From an uncultured Lachnospiraceae bacterium (lineage in GTDB: Bacteria; Bacillota; Clostridia; Lachnospirales; Lachnospiraceae), in NCBI GenBank assembly GCA_946632055.1, contig CAMPAR010000005.1, positions 1-64,000 of the forward strand: a stretch of 64,000 nucleotides of DNA. The letters run 5' to 3'. Every line of letters begins with the position of its first letter. The stretch's first letter is position 1. The notes beneath the pieces were generated by a model that saw only the letters and a program-made list of their open reading frames with translations, was not told where the DNA came from and did no database searches. The position numbers were made by a program, and so were the translations under genes. Positions 55,106 through 64,000 of this stretch are shown here, piece by piece.

Positions 55106-56455
55106 TTAAATCCTTGCGAGCAGCTCGGCGCGGAGCTCTTCGTAGCCCGGCTTTCCGAGAAGCGCGAACATGTTCTTCTTGTAGCTTTCCACGCCCGGCT
55201 GGTTGAAGGGGTTGACCCCGAGGATGTAGCCCGATACGCCGCAGGCGAACTCATAGAAATAGAAGAGCTGTCCCAGGGTGTAGGCGGTCTGATCCTTCAC
55301 GTGGATGAGAAGGTTCGGAACCTCGCCGTCGGTATGCGCGAGAAGCGTTCCCTTCATCGCCGCCTGGTTGACGAAGTCCATATCCTTTCCGGCCAGATAA
55401 TTCAGGCCGTCCAGATCGGCTTCCTCCTTCCCGAGCGTGATCGTCTCCTTGCTTCCTTCGATATCGACCACCGTCTCGAACATCAGGCGCACGCCGTCCT
55501 GGACGTACTGGCCCATGGAATGCAGATCGGTCGTGAAGTCCACGGATGCCGGGAACAGACCCTTTCTGTCCTTTCCTTCGGATTCGCCGAAGAGCTGTTT
55601 CCACCACTCCGCTACATAGTGGAAGCAGGGCTCGTAGTTCGAGGTCAGCTCGACCGTCTTGCCGCTTTCTCTTAAGACGTTCCGGATGACCGCGTACATG
55701 ACGGCGTCATTCTCGTCCGTCGGCGCGTTCAGCGCGTATTCGCGCATGTCGGCAGCGCCCTGCATGAGCGCCCTGATGTCCACGCCGGATGCGGCGATCG
55801 GCAGGAGGCCGACAGCCGTCAGCACCGAGAAGCGTCCGCCGACGTTATCCGGGACGACAAAGCTTTCATAGCCTTCCGCGTCCGCGAGATTCTTCAACGC
55901 GCCCTTCGCGCGGTCGGTCGTGGCGTAAATGCGCTTCGCGGCCTCTTCCTTGCCGTACTTCTTCTCAGCAAGCTCCTTGAATACACGGAACGCGATCGCG
56001 GGCTCCGTGGTCGTGCCGGACTTCGAGATCACGTTGACCGAGAAATCACGGTCGCCGACGATATCCAGAAGGTGCGCGAGATAGGTTCCGCTGATGGAAT
56101 TGCCGGCGTAGTAGATTTCCGGCGCCTTTCTTTCCTCCTTCGGGAGGTTGTTGTAGAAGCTGTGGTTCAGGAATTCATTTGCCGCGCGGGCGCCGAGGTA
56201 CGAGCCCCCGATGCCGATCACGATCAGCACCTCGGAATCCTCACGGATCTTCGCGGCCGCCTTTTCGATGCGCTCAAACTCTTCCTTGTCGTAGTCGACC
56301 GGAAGATTGATCCAGCCGAGGAAATCATTTCCCGCGCCGGTGCCCTGAAGGAGAACTTCCTTCGCTTCCTCCGCGCGCTTTTTCATATCGGCAACCGCTG
56401 CCTCCGGGAGGAAAGCCGCTGCCTTGGAGCAGTCAAAACAGATATTTTTTGCCAT
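55106..56455 (-). CDS. pgi: glucose-6-phosphate isomerase
   Basis: [66 protein letters not shown]. Confidence 0.97.
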   Translation of the reverse strand: MAKNICFDCSKAAAFLPEAAVADMKKRAEEAKEVLLQGTGAGNDFLGWINLPVDYDKEEFERIEKAAAKIREDSEVLIVIGIGGSYLGARAANEFLNHSFYNNLPKEERKAPEIYYAGNSISGTYLAHLLDIVGDRDFSVNVISKSGTTTEPAIAFRVFKELAEKKYGKEEAAKRIYATTDRAKGALKNLADAEGYESFVVPDNVGGRFSVLTAVGLLPIAASGVDIRALMQGAADMREYALNAPTDENDAVMYAVIRNVLRESGKTVELTSNYEPCFHYVAEWWKQLFGESEGKDRKGLFPASVDFTTDLHSMGQYVQDGVRLMFETVVDIEGSKETITLGKEEADLDGLNYLAGKDMDFVNQAAMKGTLLAHTDGEVPNLLIHVKDQTAYTLGQLFYFYEFACGVSGYILGVNPFNQPGVESYKKNMFALLGKPGYEELRAELLARI

Positions 56456-56566
56456 TTGTTTTTCCCTTCTCTAATCGGATGATCACTGCGTTGTTAAAAA
56501 CCTTTTTACAGTTCATCCCACAGTATACACTGATTTTACGGTCTCTGCAAGAACAATCCGCATTTT

Positions 56567-58714
56567 TTACAGCTGAAGATCGAAGCGGCGGCCTTTCAGC
56601 ATGCACTTCTCTTCATCGATGCACAGAAGATGCACATTGATATCGCCGTGCCCCGTGCGGCGCACATAAACGACCATGTTGCCGTCCTGCGTCTTCCGGT
56701 AATTCTCGGAGAAAGGCGTCAGATCCGACACGCATCCCGAGTCGATCGCGAGAAGCTCGCCGGTGCCCTCCACCTGTACGCGGAAGGTGCGGTCGTCCGT
56801 CGTCCGGTTGCCCTCCTGGTCCTTCAGCTCCACCAGAATCTGGAAAATGTAGCCGATATCGTCGGAGGCGTCCTCGAAGCGGCGGTTCGAGAGCCGGTCC
56901 GCTTCTTTCCACAGCGTCACCTCCGCGCCGACCGCCTCGGTATCGGAGAACGGCGGCTTCACCGCGTCTCCGCCCCAGAGCTTCGCGCGTTCATAATACA
57001 CGTCCTTCGGGAAGGCGTCCGTCGTCAGAAGTCCGGCCTGCGAGCAGTAAACCGGCCAGCCATGCGCTTCGCCGAGGAAATCGATGCCGACCCAGAGGAA
57101 CTGTCCCATACAAAAGTCGTTGTCCGTCACGACCTTCCAGGCTTCTTCCGACTTCCCGTTTTCCGAGCCGAGGATCGGCTTATCCGGGAAGCGCTTGTGG
57201 TCCTCCTCGTAATACTGTTCCTTGTAGTTGTAGCCGATGACGTCCAGAGCGTCCAGGAATCCGAGATGCGAGGAAAGCTCCGGGAAGGCGGAAGCGAGCG
57301 TCACGGGGCGCGTCGTATCCTCTTCCTTCACGATGGAAACGAGCTCCTTCGCAAGTCCCGCGAGCCGCTCCATATTCGGCTTGTCGGGGTTGTAGATCCG
57401 CTCCGCCGCAGGCTTGTTCGCGTCGTTATTGCCGGTCATCGTCTCAAAGCTCGGATGGCAGTAGGGGTCGTTCGGATAGTCGATTTCATTGCCGATCGAC
57501 CACATGACGACCGAAGGATGGTTCCGGTCGCGGCGCACCATCGCCTTTAAGTCTCTTTCGTGCCACTCCGGGAAATCCTCGTAGTAGCCCTGATGCTTCG
57601 GCGGATAAACATTGTGGCCCTGCCACCATTTATTCTTCGGCGCCTCCCACTCGTCAAAGGCTTCATCCATCATCAGGAAGCCCATCGAGTCGCAGAGATC
57701 ATAAAGCTCGGGCATGTGCGGATTGTGACTGCAGCGGATCGCGTTGCAGCCCATGTGCTTCAGGACCTCCAGCCGCCGCTGCCAGACCTCCTGCTTCACC
57801 GCGGCGCCCAAGGGACCGGCGTCGTGATGCAGGCAGACGCCCTTGAATTTCATCGATACATCATTCAGGAAGAAGCCCTTGTCCGGATCGAACACGATCT
57901 TACGGATGCCGACCTTCTCCGCGCCGACTTCCGACCACTCGCCGTCCGCCTCGTACCAGGAGCGCAGCGTATACAGCGTGGGCTCCTCCACGGACCATAG
58001 ATTCGGCTTTTCCACCGCGCCGGAAAGGACCGCCTTTTCGCAGGAGCCGGCCCTGACCTGCACCTCGCCCTCCAGGACGGATGCCGCTTTCTTCGTCACG
58101 CGGTCGATGAGCTCGGTGTGGATCCGCACCTTTTTATCTTCCGGACTGTCGTTTACCACTTCATGGCAGACCCGAAGGTCCGCATGCTCCTGACTGATAT
58201 TCTCCGCAGAAAACACGATGCCGTGAAGCGCGGGATGCACGGGATTCTCCACCAGAATCCGCACCTTCCTGTAAATGCCCGAGCCCGTAAACCAGCGGGA
58301 ATCCGCAAGATCCGGATGACTCACCTTCACCGCGATCAGGTTCTCCTTCTGGCCGAAACGGACCGCGTGGGTAATGTCATAGGAAAACTCGGTATAGCCG
58401 TTCGGGCGCCGTCCGAGATAATAGCTGTTGCACCAGACCTGGCTGTTCTTATACACGCCGTCAAAGACAACTTTTACACGCTGTCCCATGCATTCGTAGG
58501 GCAGTTTGAAGCGCACGCGGTACCAGGAAATTCCGCCGTCGAGATACCCGGTTCCGGAGGAATTATTGCGCGAGAACGGCGCCTCCACCGACCAGTCATG
58601 CGGCACCAGCACCTTCCGCCAGCCGCTGTCGTCAAAGCCCTTATACCAGGCATCGTCGCAGTCCCCTTTATGAAAACGCCAACCCTCTGTCAGCACGAGT
58701 TCCAGTTTGTCCAT
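56567..58714 (-). CDS. glycoside hydrolase family 2 (beta-galactosidase-like)
   Basis: VPHDWSVEAPF, GGISWYRVRFKLP, NAIRCSHNPHMPELYDLCDSMGFLMMDEAFDEW, NHPSVVMWSIGNEIDYP, GSENGKSEEAW. Confidence 0.94.
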   Translation of the reverse strand: MDKLELVLTEGWRFHKGDCDDAWYKGFDDSGWRKVLVPHDWSVEAPFSRNNSSGTGYLDGGISWYRVRFKLPYECMGQRVKVVFDGVYKNSQVWCNSYYLGRRPNGYTEFSYDITHAVRFGQKENLIAVKVSHPDLADSRWFTGSGIYRKVRILVENPVHPALHGIVFSAENISQEHADLRVCHEVVNDSPEDKKVRIHTELIDRVTKKAASVLEGEVQVRAGSCEKAVLSGAVEKPNLWSVEEPTLYTLRSWYEADGEWSEVGAEKVGIRKIVFDPDKGFFLNDVSMKFKGVCLHHDAGPLGAAVKQEVWQRRLEVLKHMGCNAIRCSHNPHMPELYDLCDSMGFLMMDEAFDEWEAPKNKWWQGHNVYPPKHQGYYEDFPEWHERDLKAMVRRDRNHPSVVMWSIGNEIDYPNDPYCHPSFETMTGNNDANKPAAERIYNPDKPNMERLAGLAKELVSIVKEEDTTRPVTLASAFPELSSHLGFLDALDVIGYNYKEQYYEEDHKRFPDKPILGSENGKSEEAWKVVTDNDFCMGQFLWVGIDFLGEAHGWPVYCSQAGLLTTDAFPKDVYYERAKLWGGDAVKPPFSDTEAVGAEVTLWKEADRLSNRRFEDASDDIGYIFQILVELKDQEGNRTTDDRTFRVQVEGTGELLAIDSGCVSDLTPFSENYRKTQDGNMVVYVRRTGHGDINVHLLCIDEEKCMLKGRRFDLQL

Positions 58715-58755
58715 CCGTACGTCTCCTTTGTCTTGTAACCCTTTCGAAACCGCCT

Positions 58756-58769
58756 TGAAATCGATTTCA
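58756..58769. promoter_or_regulatory. LacI-family operator-like perfect palindrome TGAAATCGATTTCA (plus TTTCGAAA at 58742-58749)
   Basis: Perfect 14-bp dyad with central CG between promoter and start codon of the GH2 gene. Confidence 0.5.
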
Positions 58770-58774
58770 CGGTT

Positions 58775-58803
58775 ATCTTACCATGTAAAAGACACGCCGT
58801 CAA
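58775..58803 (-). promoter_or_regulatory. candidate sigma-A promoter TTGACG-N17-TAAGAT for the GH2 gene
   Basis: -35 complement at 58798-58803, -10 complement at 58775-58780, 17-bp spacer. Confidence 0.6.
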
Positions 58804-58911
58804 GAACAAGCTTCGTTTTCCTGCTTGCTTTTTTTTAAGATATCAAATATAATGAAGATGACAATAGACTGCGGAGGTCCTTAAGATCCCGCGGGTAAGG
58901 AGGACAGTGCC

Positions 58912-59346
58912 ATGATTCAATTAGTTGTTGGAGCCAAGGGCAAAGGAAAAACAAAATATCTTCTCGACAAGGCCAATGCCGCCATCAAGGAAGCGGACGG
59001 TCGCATCGTTTACATCGACAAAAGTCTCAATCACATGTATGAGCTGAATAATAAAATCCGTCTCGTGGATGCTTCCCGTTATCCTTTACGGAGCGGCGAT
59101 GAGTTTATGGGTTTCATTCTCGGAATCGTTTCTTCCAATTATGACATTCAGCAGGTATATCTGGACAGCTTCTTAAAGCTTGCGAAGCTGGAGGAAGTCG
59201 AGGACGACAAGGCCATTATCAAGGACTACGTCACGCAGCTGAACTATGTCAGCGGCATGCATAATGTGGACTTCATCGTCAGCATGAGCAAGGAAATCGA
59301 TGAGCTTGACGAGGACATTCGTGAATTCGCGGTTACGGAATTCTGA
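58912..59346 (+). CDS. conserved small P-loop protein, function unknown
   Basis: MIQLVVGAKGKGKTKYLLDKANAAIKEADGRIVYIDKS (Walker A GAKGKGKT); strong RBS. Confidence 0.8.
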   Translation: MIQLVVGAKGKGKTKYLLDKANAAIKEADGRIVYIDKSLNHMYELNNKIRLVDASRYPLRSGDEFMGFILGIVSSNYDIQQVYLDSFLKLAKLEEVEDDKAIIKDYVTQLNYVSGMHNVDFIVSMSKEIDELDEDIREFAVTEF

Positions 59347-59402
59347 GCCTGTACGAGACAGCATGAGAGAAGGGAAGGATCTTCCTTCGGAATTAATCAA
59401 TT

Positions 59403-59430
59403 GGCCCCGGTGACAGTTGTCACCGGGGCC
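59403..59430. terminator. strong hairpin ggccccggtgaca-gt-tgtcaccggggcc between convergent genes (bidirectional terminator)
   Basis: Perfect 13-bp inverted repeat. Confidence 0.8.
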
Positions 59431-59435
59431 TGCTG

Positions 59436-60476
59436 TTACAGTACTTTCTTCAGAACCGCGGCGATTTCGGCCGCTGCGAGGGCGTGGGATGCTCTCCCGG
59501 GATGGGAGCGCGAACCGAGCCATTCGTCCGGGCAGGGCGTAAGCGAAAGGTAGGAAACGCGCGTGTCGCCGCTCTCCTTTTGGTACGCTTCAAGACCGGA
59601 AAGGATATACGCCTCCATCGGGGTTCCGCACATGCCGTAGGCCCAGAGAAGGTACGCGTCCGGGTTGCAGCGCCGGAGCACGGAGAGGAAGTTTTTCACC
59701 GTCTCTGTGAAGGCTGCCTTCCCTTCCGCGGTGATTTCGGGCGCGTGAAGTCCCGAACCGTCATTGGTGCCGAGGTTGATGACGACGGCGTCCGTCTTCC
59801 AGGAGGAGAAATCGTAATCTTCCTTTGCACCGAGCGCTTCATTGTCCGCGCCGGAAAGAGGCCCCGCGACTTTCCCGTAAACCGGCGGGATCGCACAGTC
59901 CGTCTTTCCATCCCAGCTGATATAGGCGCCCCAGCCGCCCTGCGAAATGTGCCGCACCTCAGCGTTCAGCGCTTTTCCAAGCGCCTCGACGTAATGTCCC
60001 TCCGTGGAGTGGACGAGCGAGCCCCAGTCCATGAGGTGCTTCGCGCCCTGGAGCCCTTCGCCGGAGGTCAGGCTGTCACCGATCACCTCGATGTGATACG
60101 GGTAAGGCTGAACAGGAGAAATCTCCCCGTCGCTCTCCAGTCCGTGAACCAGGAGCTTTGCCTTGTCATCCTGCGAGAGCGCCTGCATTTCCTTTAAAAT
60201 CTTCACATGGCGCTTCTCCTGCGGGTTCAGCCCGCGGTACAGTGTCACTTTCTTCCTGCCCTTTTCAAGCGGCATCCGAAGGACCGAGGCGCCGTCGATT
60301 TCCACACGGATCCACTGCTCGAAGACTTCGTAGTCCGTCTCGAATTCCACGGAAAGCTCCGCGCCGCTCGTGATAAACTCGAGCCCGCTGCCGGTCCAGA
60401 AAAGCGGCAGGGGGTTCTGTTTTTTCGTGCGTCCGAGGATCAGGATGCTCTCATCTGTCGGGTCGTAATGCTTCAT
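59436..60476 (-). CDS. SGNH/GDSL hydrolase with N-terminal beta-sandwich (CE2-like esterase architecture)
   Basis: FWTGSGLEFITSGAELSVEFETDYEVFEQWIRVEIDG, IEVIGDSLTSGEGLQG, VINLGTNDGSGLH, SHPGRASHALAA. Confidence 0.85.
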   Translation of the reverse strand: MKHYDPTDESILILGRTKKQNPLPLFWTGSGLEFITSGAELSVEFETDYEVFEQWIRVEIDGASVLRMPLEKGRKKVTLYRGLNPQEKRHVKILKEMQALSQDDKAKLLVHGLESDGEISPVQPYPYHIEVIGDSLTSGEGLQGAKHLMDWGSLVHSTEGHYVEALGKALNAEVRHISQGGWGAYISWDGKTDCAIPPVYGKVAGPLSGADNEALGAKEDYDFSSWKTDAVVINLGTNDGSGLHAPEITAEGKAAFTETVKNFLSVLRRCNPDAYLLWAYGMCGTPMEAYILSGLEAYQKESGDTRVSYLSLTPCPDEWLGSRSHPGRASHALAAAEIAAVLKKVL

Positions 60477-60489
60477 GGCCTTACTCCTT

Positions 60490-62751
60490 TTACATATTCC
60501 TGTTATTATAATTAATCAGGCAGCCCTTCGCGATGATCTCGCGCTCCTCGGGCGTCAGCGCCGCCCAGTGAAGGGTGAAGGGTTTTACGGCGCCGCCGTC
60601 CGCCGGGATCACATAGGCCTTCGCTTCCAGCTCGCCCCCTGTCACCTTTCCGAGGATGCCCGGCACATAGATGCAGTCGAGGTTCTTAAAGGGAAGCTCG
60701 CCCTCGACGGTGAAGGGAATCATGCCCCAGTTGATGAGGTTCGAGCGGTAGCGCTTCGTCGCGTACTCGCGCGCAATGTTCGCCGCACCGCCGAGAACGC
60801 GCTGGCAGGACGCCGCCTGCTCGCGCGCCGAGCCGTCGCCGGGCTTTGTAGCGTAAATCGTGCTGCCGACGGATGTGTTTTCAGCGGAAAGCGCGCTTTT
60901 TACGGCTTCTCCTTCGAGAACGCCCTGCAGTGCCTCTTTTGCCGTAAGAAGCATTTCTGCCTGCTTTTCGGGGCTCTGAACGGCCTTTGCGCGCCCAACA
61001 TACTCCGGATCCTTGCGGGAAAGCGTGAATTCCGCGAGTCCCAAGGGGTTCGAGCGGTAGGAAGAGGTCTCGCCGGAAGGAATCAGCTCGTCCGTCGTCG
61101 TCACGGGATCATGGATCTCCGAGACCACCTGCAGCAGGAGATTCTCCTTTAAAGCCTCCATCTTCGGCCAGTCGACGATGTTCGGGCCGCGCTTGATTTC
61201 GGTCTGCGGCTCGGCTTTCTTGTAACCGTTGTAGACGCGCTTCTCATAAATGCTGCCGTCGAAGAAATACTTCGGCTTCGTATAGTTCACGTCGAGCTCC
61301 GTCGCCGGGGTCAGCACGCCCTGGCGAAGCGCCGTCGCCGCGATCGAGCGCGCGTCCATTAAGGCCACGGAGGCAATCTGCCCGTTTCCGGGCTTCGAGC
61401 CCTCGCGGTTCGGGAAGTTCCGCGTGGAGTGCCGGATCGAAAGGCCCTTATTCGCCGGCACGTCGCCCGCGCCGAAGCAGGGGCCGCAGAAGGCGGTGCG
61501 GATCGTGGCGCCGGCCTCGGCGAGATCCGTGATGCTGCCGTTCTTCAGAAGCTCCAGATAGACGGGCTGCGAGGCCGGATAGATGCTGAGTCCGAATTCG
61601 CCGTTTCCGATGTCTCCGCCCCGGAGGATATCCGCGGCGTCCGTCAGGTTCTCGAATCCGCCGCCCGCGCAGCCGGCGATGACGCCCTGCTCCACATACA
61701 GTTTTCCGTCGTGAACCTTGTCCCGGAGCGTAAACTGCACCTTGTCGCCGAAGGAAACTTTCGCCTTCTCCTCGGTTTCATGAAGGATATCGTCGAGATT
61801 TTCATAAAGCTCACGGATCGTGTAGGCGTTCGAGGGATGGAAGGGAAGCGCGATCATCGGCTCGATTTCGGAGAGATCGATCACGACGGCGCTGTCATAG
61901 TAAGCGCCCTCCGCCGGATGCAGCTCCTTAAAGGCCTCCGGGCGGCGATGGATTTCATAGAACTCCCGCACCTTTTCATCGGTCTCCCAGATCGAGGAAA
62001 GGCAGGTCGTTTCCGTCGTCATGACGTCGATGCCGATGCGCATGTCGACAGACAGCGCTTCGATGCCGGGGCCGACAAACTCCAGCACTTTATTCTTCAC
62101 AAAACCGTCCGGGAATGTCGCGCCGACAAGCGCGATCGCCACGTCCTGCGGACCGACGCCGGGCTGCAGCTTTCCCGTGAGATACACGGCGACCACCTCC
62201 GGCCGGTCGATATCATAGGTCTGAAGGAGGAGCTGCTTCACGAGCTCCGGACCGCCCTCGCCGACGGCCATGGTACCGAGAGCCCCGTAGCGCGTATGCG
62301 AGTCGGAGCCGAGCACCATCCGTCCGCCGCCCGAGAGCATTTCACGCGCATACTGATGAATGACCGCGAGATGCGGCGGAACATAAATGCCGCCGTACTT
62401 TTTCGCGCAGGAAAGCCCGAAGACGTGGTCGTCCTCATTGATCGTGCCGCCGACCGCGCAGAGCGAATTGTGGCAGTTCGTCAGCACATAGGGCATCGGG
62501 AATTCCGTCAGCCCCGAGGCGCGCGCCGTCTGGATAATACCGACATAGGTAATGTCGTGGGAGGCCATCGCGTCGAAGCGGATCTGGAGCTTGTCCATAT
62601 TTCCCGACCGGTTGTGCGCCTTCAGGATATTGTAGGCCATGGTTTTTTCCGCCGCGGCTTTTGCATCCGCCGTTTTTTCTGCGGCCGGCACCAGCGCTCC
62701 GTTTTCATAATACACTCCCGAAGGGATTTTCTTCAACATGCTGTCTTTCAT
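60490..62751 (-). CDS. hydratase, aconitase superfamily (YbhJ-like)
   Basis: [77 protein letters not shown]. Confidence 0.88.
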   Translation of the reverse strand: MKDSMLKKIPSGVYYENGALVPAAEKTADAKAAAEKTMAYNILKAHNRSGNMDKLQIRFDAMASHDITYVGIIQTARASGLTEFPMPYVLTNCHNSLCAVGGTINEDDHVFGLSCAKKYGGIYVPPHLAVIHQYAREMLSGGGRMVLGSDSHTRYGALGTMAVGEGGPELVKQLLLQTYDIDRPEVVAVYLTGKLQPGVGPQDVAIALVGATFPDGFVKNKVLEFVGPGIEALSVDMRIGIDVMTTETTCLSSIWETDEKVREFYEIHRRPEAFKELHPAEGAYYDSAVVIDLSEIEPMIALPFHPSNAYTIRELYENLDDILHETEEKAKVSFGDKVQFTLRDKVHDGKLYVEQGVIAGCAGGGFENLTDAADILRGGDIGNGEFGLSIYPASQPVYLELLKNGSITDLAEAGATIRTAFCGPCFGAGDVPANKGLSIRHSTRNFPNREGSKPGNGQIASVALMDARSIAATALRQGVLTPATELDVNYTKPKYFFDGSIYEKRVYNGYKKAEPQTEIKRGPNIVDWPKMEALKENLLLQVVSEIHDPVTTTDELIPSGETSSYRSNPLGLAEFTLSRKDPEYVGRAKAVQSPEKQAEMLLTAKEALQGVLEGEAVKSALSAENTSVGSTIYATKPGDGSAREQAASCQRVLGGAANIAREYATKRYRSNLINWGMIPFTVEGELPFKNLDCIYVPGILGKVTGGELEAKAYVIPADGGAVKPFTLHWAALTPEEREIIAKGCLINYNNRNM

Positions 62752-62771
62752 TGTGTTTTTCGTGCTCCTCT

Positions 62772-64000
62772 TTATTTATTCAAAAGTTTAATCCATTTCT
62801 TTGACAGGAATCTCCACAGGAAGGCCACGCCCCGCACGAGCCAGTCCACATACATGGCGATCCACACGCCCATCAGTCCCCAGCCGAAGACCTTGACGAA
62901 AAGGTACGAGCAGGCGATCCGGAAGAGCCACATCGAAGCCATCGAAACGATCATGATAAAGGTCGCGTCGCCGCCCGCGCGAAGCGCGTTCGGAAGCGCG
63001 AAAGATTCCGGCCAGTCGATAGCCGCCACCACGCAGTAGGTAATGATGATGAGCTGCGCCAGACGGAAGGTCTCATCGCTCAGGCTGTAAAAGCGGAGGA
63101 AGAGCGGCGAGCCGAGGCCGACCAGGGCGCTCATCGCGAAGGCGGCGAGGTGGATCCACTTCATGACCTTCTTCGTATAGGCAATCGCTTCGTCCGTCTT
63201 TCCGGCGCCGATGCACTGCCCGACAATCGTGATGAGCGAGAGGCCCATCGCCGAGCCCGGGATCACCACGATGCCCGCAAGCGTATTGGAGACCGCGTTC
63301 GCGGCGATCGATACCGTGCCGAGGGTGGAGATCAGGCTGCCGACGAGCAGCTTTCCGACCTGGAAAACCGAGCCGTCGAGCCCCGTCGGGATCCCGATTT
63401 TAAGGATCTTTTTAATCAGCGGCCAGTTGAAGCGGTAGTGCAGCTTCTCGTGGAAGTGAATCGGGTGGTCCTGCTTCTTCAGGATCACCAGCATCGCAGC
63501 CGCGCCGAACGCGCGGGATACGAGCGTCGGAATCGCCACGCCAGCCGTCCCCATGTGGAACACCAGGATCAGCAGCGCATTGCCCATGACGTTGATAATA
63601 TTGACAATCACGGAAACCTTCATCGTGATCTTTGAATTCCCCTCCGCCCGGCAGAGCGCCGCGCCGGCCGAGTAGATCGCGAGGAAGGGGTAGGAAATGC
63701 AGGTGATCAGGAAATAAGTCATCGCGCTTTCCCGCACATCCGCGTCGATCGAGCCGTAAATCCAGTCGATCATGAAGCCCCGGCCGAACAGGCAGAGAAC
63801 CGTCAGGAAGGCGCCGATCACGCCGGTCGAGACAATCAGCTGTCCCGCCGCGTCCGACGCCTCTTCCGTCCGTCTTTTTCCGATATAATTCGCCGCGATC
63901 ACCGAGCCTCCCGTTGCAAGCGCGGAAAAAGCCTGCACGAGGAGGTTCGTGATCGTATCGACGAGCGACACGCCGGAGGTAGCAAACTCTCCGACCTGCG
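62772..64000 (-). CDS. MATE family efflux transporter (5' end beyond the window)
   Basis: Multi-[58 protein letters not shown]; frame stays open to the window edge. Confidence 0.93.
   Translation of the reverse strand, partial: QVGEFATSGVSLVDTITNLLVQAFSALATGGSVIAANYIGKRRTEEASDAAGQLIVSTGVIGAFLTVLCLFGRGFMIDWIYGSIDADVRESAMTYFLITCISYPFLAIYSAGAALCRAEGNSKITMKVSVIVNIINVMGNALLILVFHMGTAGVAIPTLVSRAFGAAAMLVILKKQDHPIHFHEKLHYRFNWPLIKKILKIGIPTGLDGSVFQVGKLLVGSLISTLGTVSIAANAVSNTLAGIVVIPGSAMGLSLITIVGQCIGAGKTDEAIAYTKKVMKWIHLAAFAMSALVGLGSPLFLRFYSLSDETFRLAQLIIITYCVVAAIDWPESFALPNALRAGGDATFIMIVSMASMWLFRIACSYLFVKVFGWGLMGVWIAMYVDWLVRGVAFLWRFLSKKWIKLLNK

Noticed and set aside
61429-63039. 536-aa + strand ORF
   Set aside because: Antisense to the aconitase-family and MATE genes.

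Overview
The window looks like a moderately GC-rich chromosome segment from a Firmicute, probably of the Clostridia/Lachnospiraceae type (inferred from family content only). Most of it is carbohydrate-related accessory metabolism: GH78, GH29, GH3, GH2 and a GH50-like enzyme, NagA, three Gfo/Idh/MocA oxidoreductases, an AlsE-like epimerase, a UlaG-like hydrolase, and several SGNH and alpha/beta esterases. A short housekeeping block (pgi, tatD, rsmA, tadA) is also present. Points worth a second look: (1) a minus-strand run with a complete membrane-anchored barnase/barstar pair, then DgkA-like, CDP-archaeol-synthase-like, UbiA-like, PEP-dikinase/Rph-like and GNAT genes, which looks like an uncharacterised lipid/isoprenoid module; (2) an apparently intact IS200/IS605 element (TnpA+TnpB) with visible end hairpins and a predictable omega-RNA guide; (3) a LacI regulator with two internal deletions downstream of an intact promoter and a perfect 16-bp operator, upstream of a GH78 rhamnosidase; (4) a MerR-RDD membrane fusion regulator; (5) REP-like GGGGAC..GG repeats, including a G5-run tandem array abutting a perfect 29-bp inverted repeat; (6) an MBOAT/DHHW/DUF4358/SGNH surface O-acylation operon; (7) an ECF sigma/anti-sigma pair with a plausible autoregulatory promoter. 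I saw no rRNA, tRNA, CRISPR array or prophage. All calls come from reading the sequence and the supplied translations; no database search was run.
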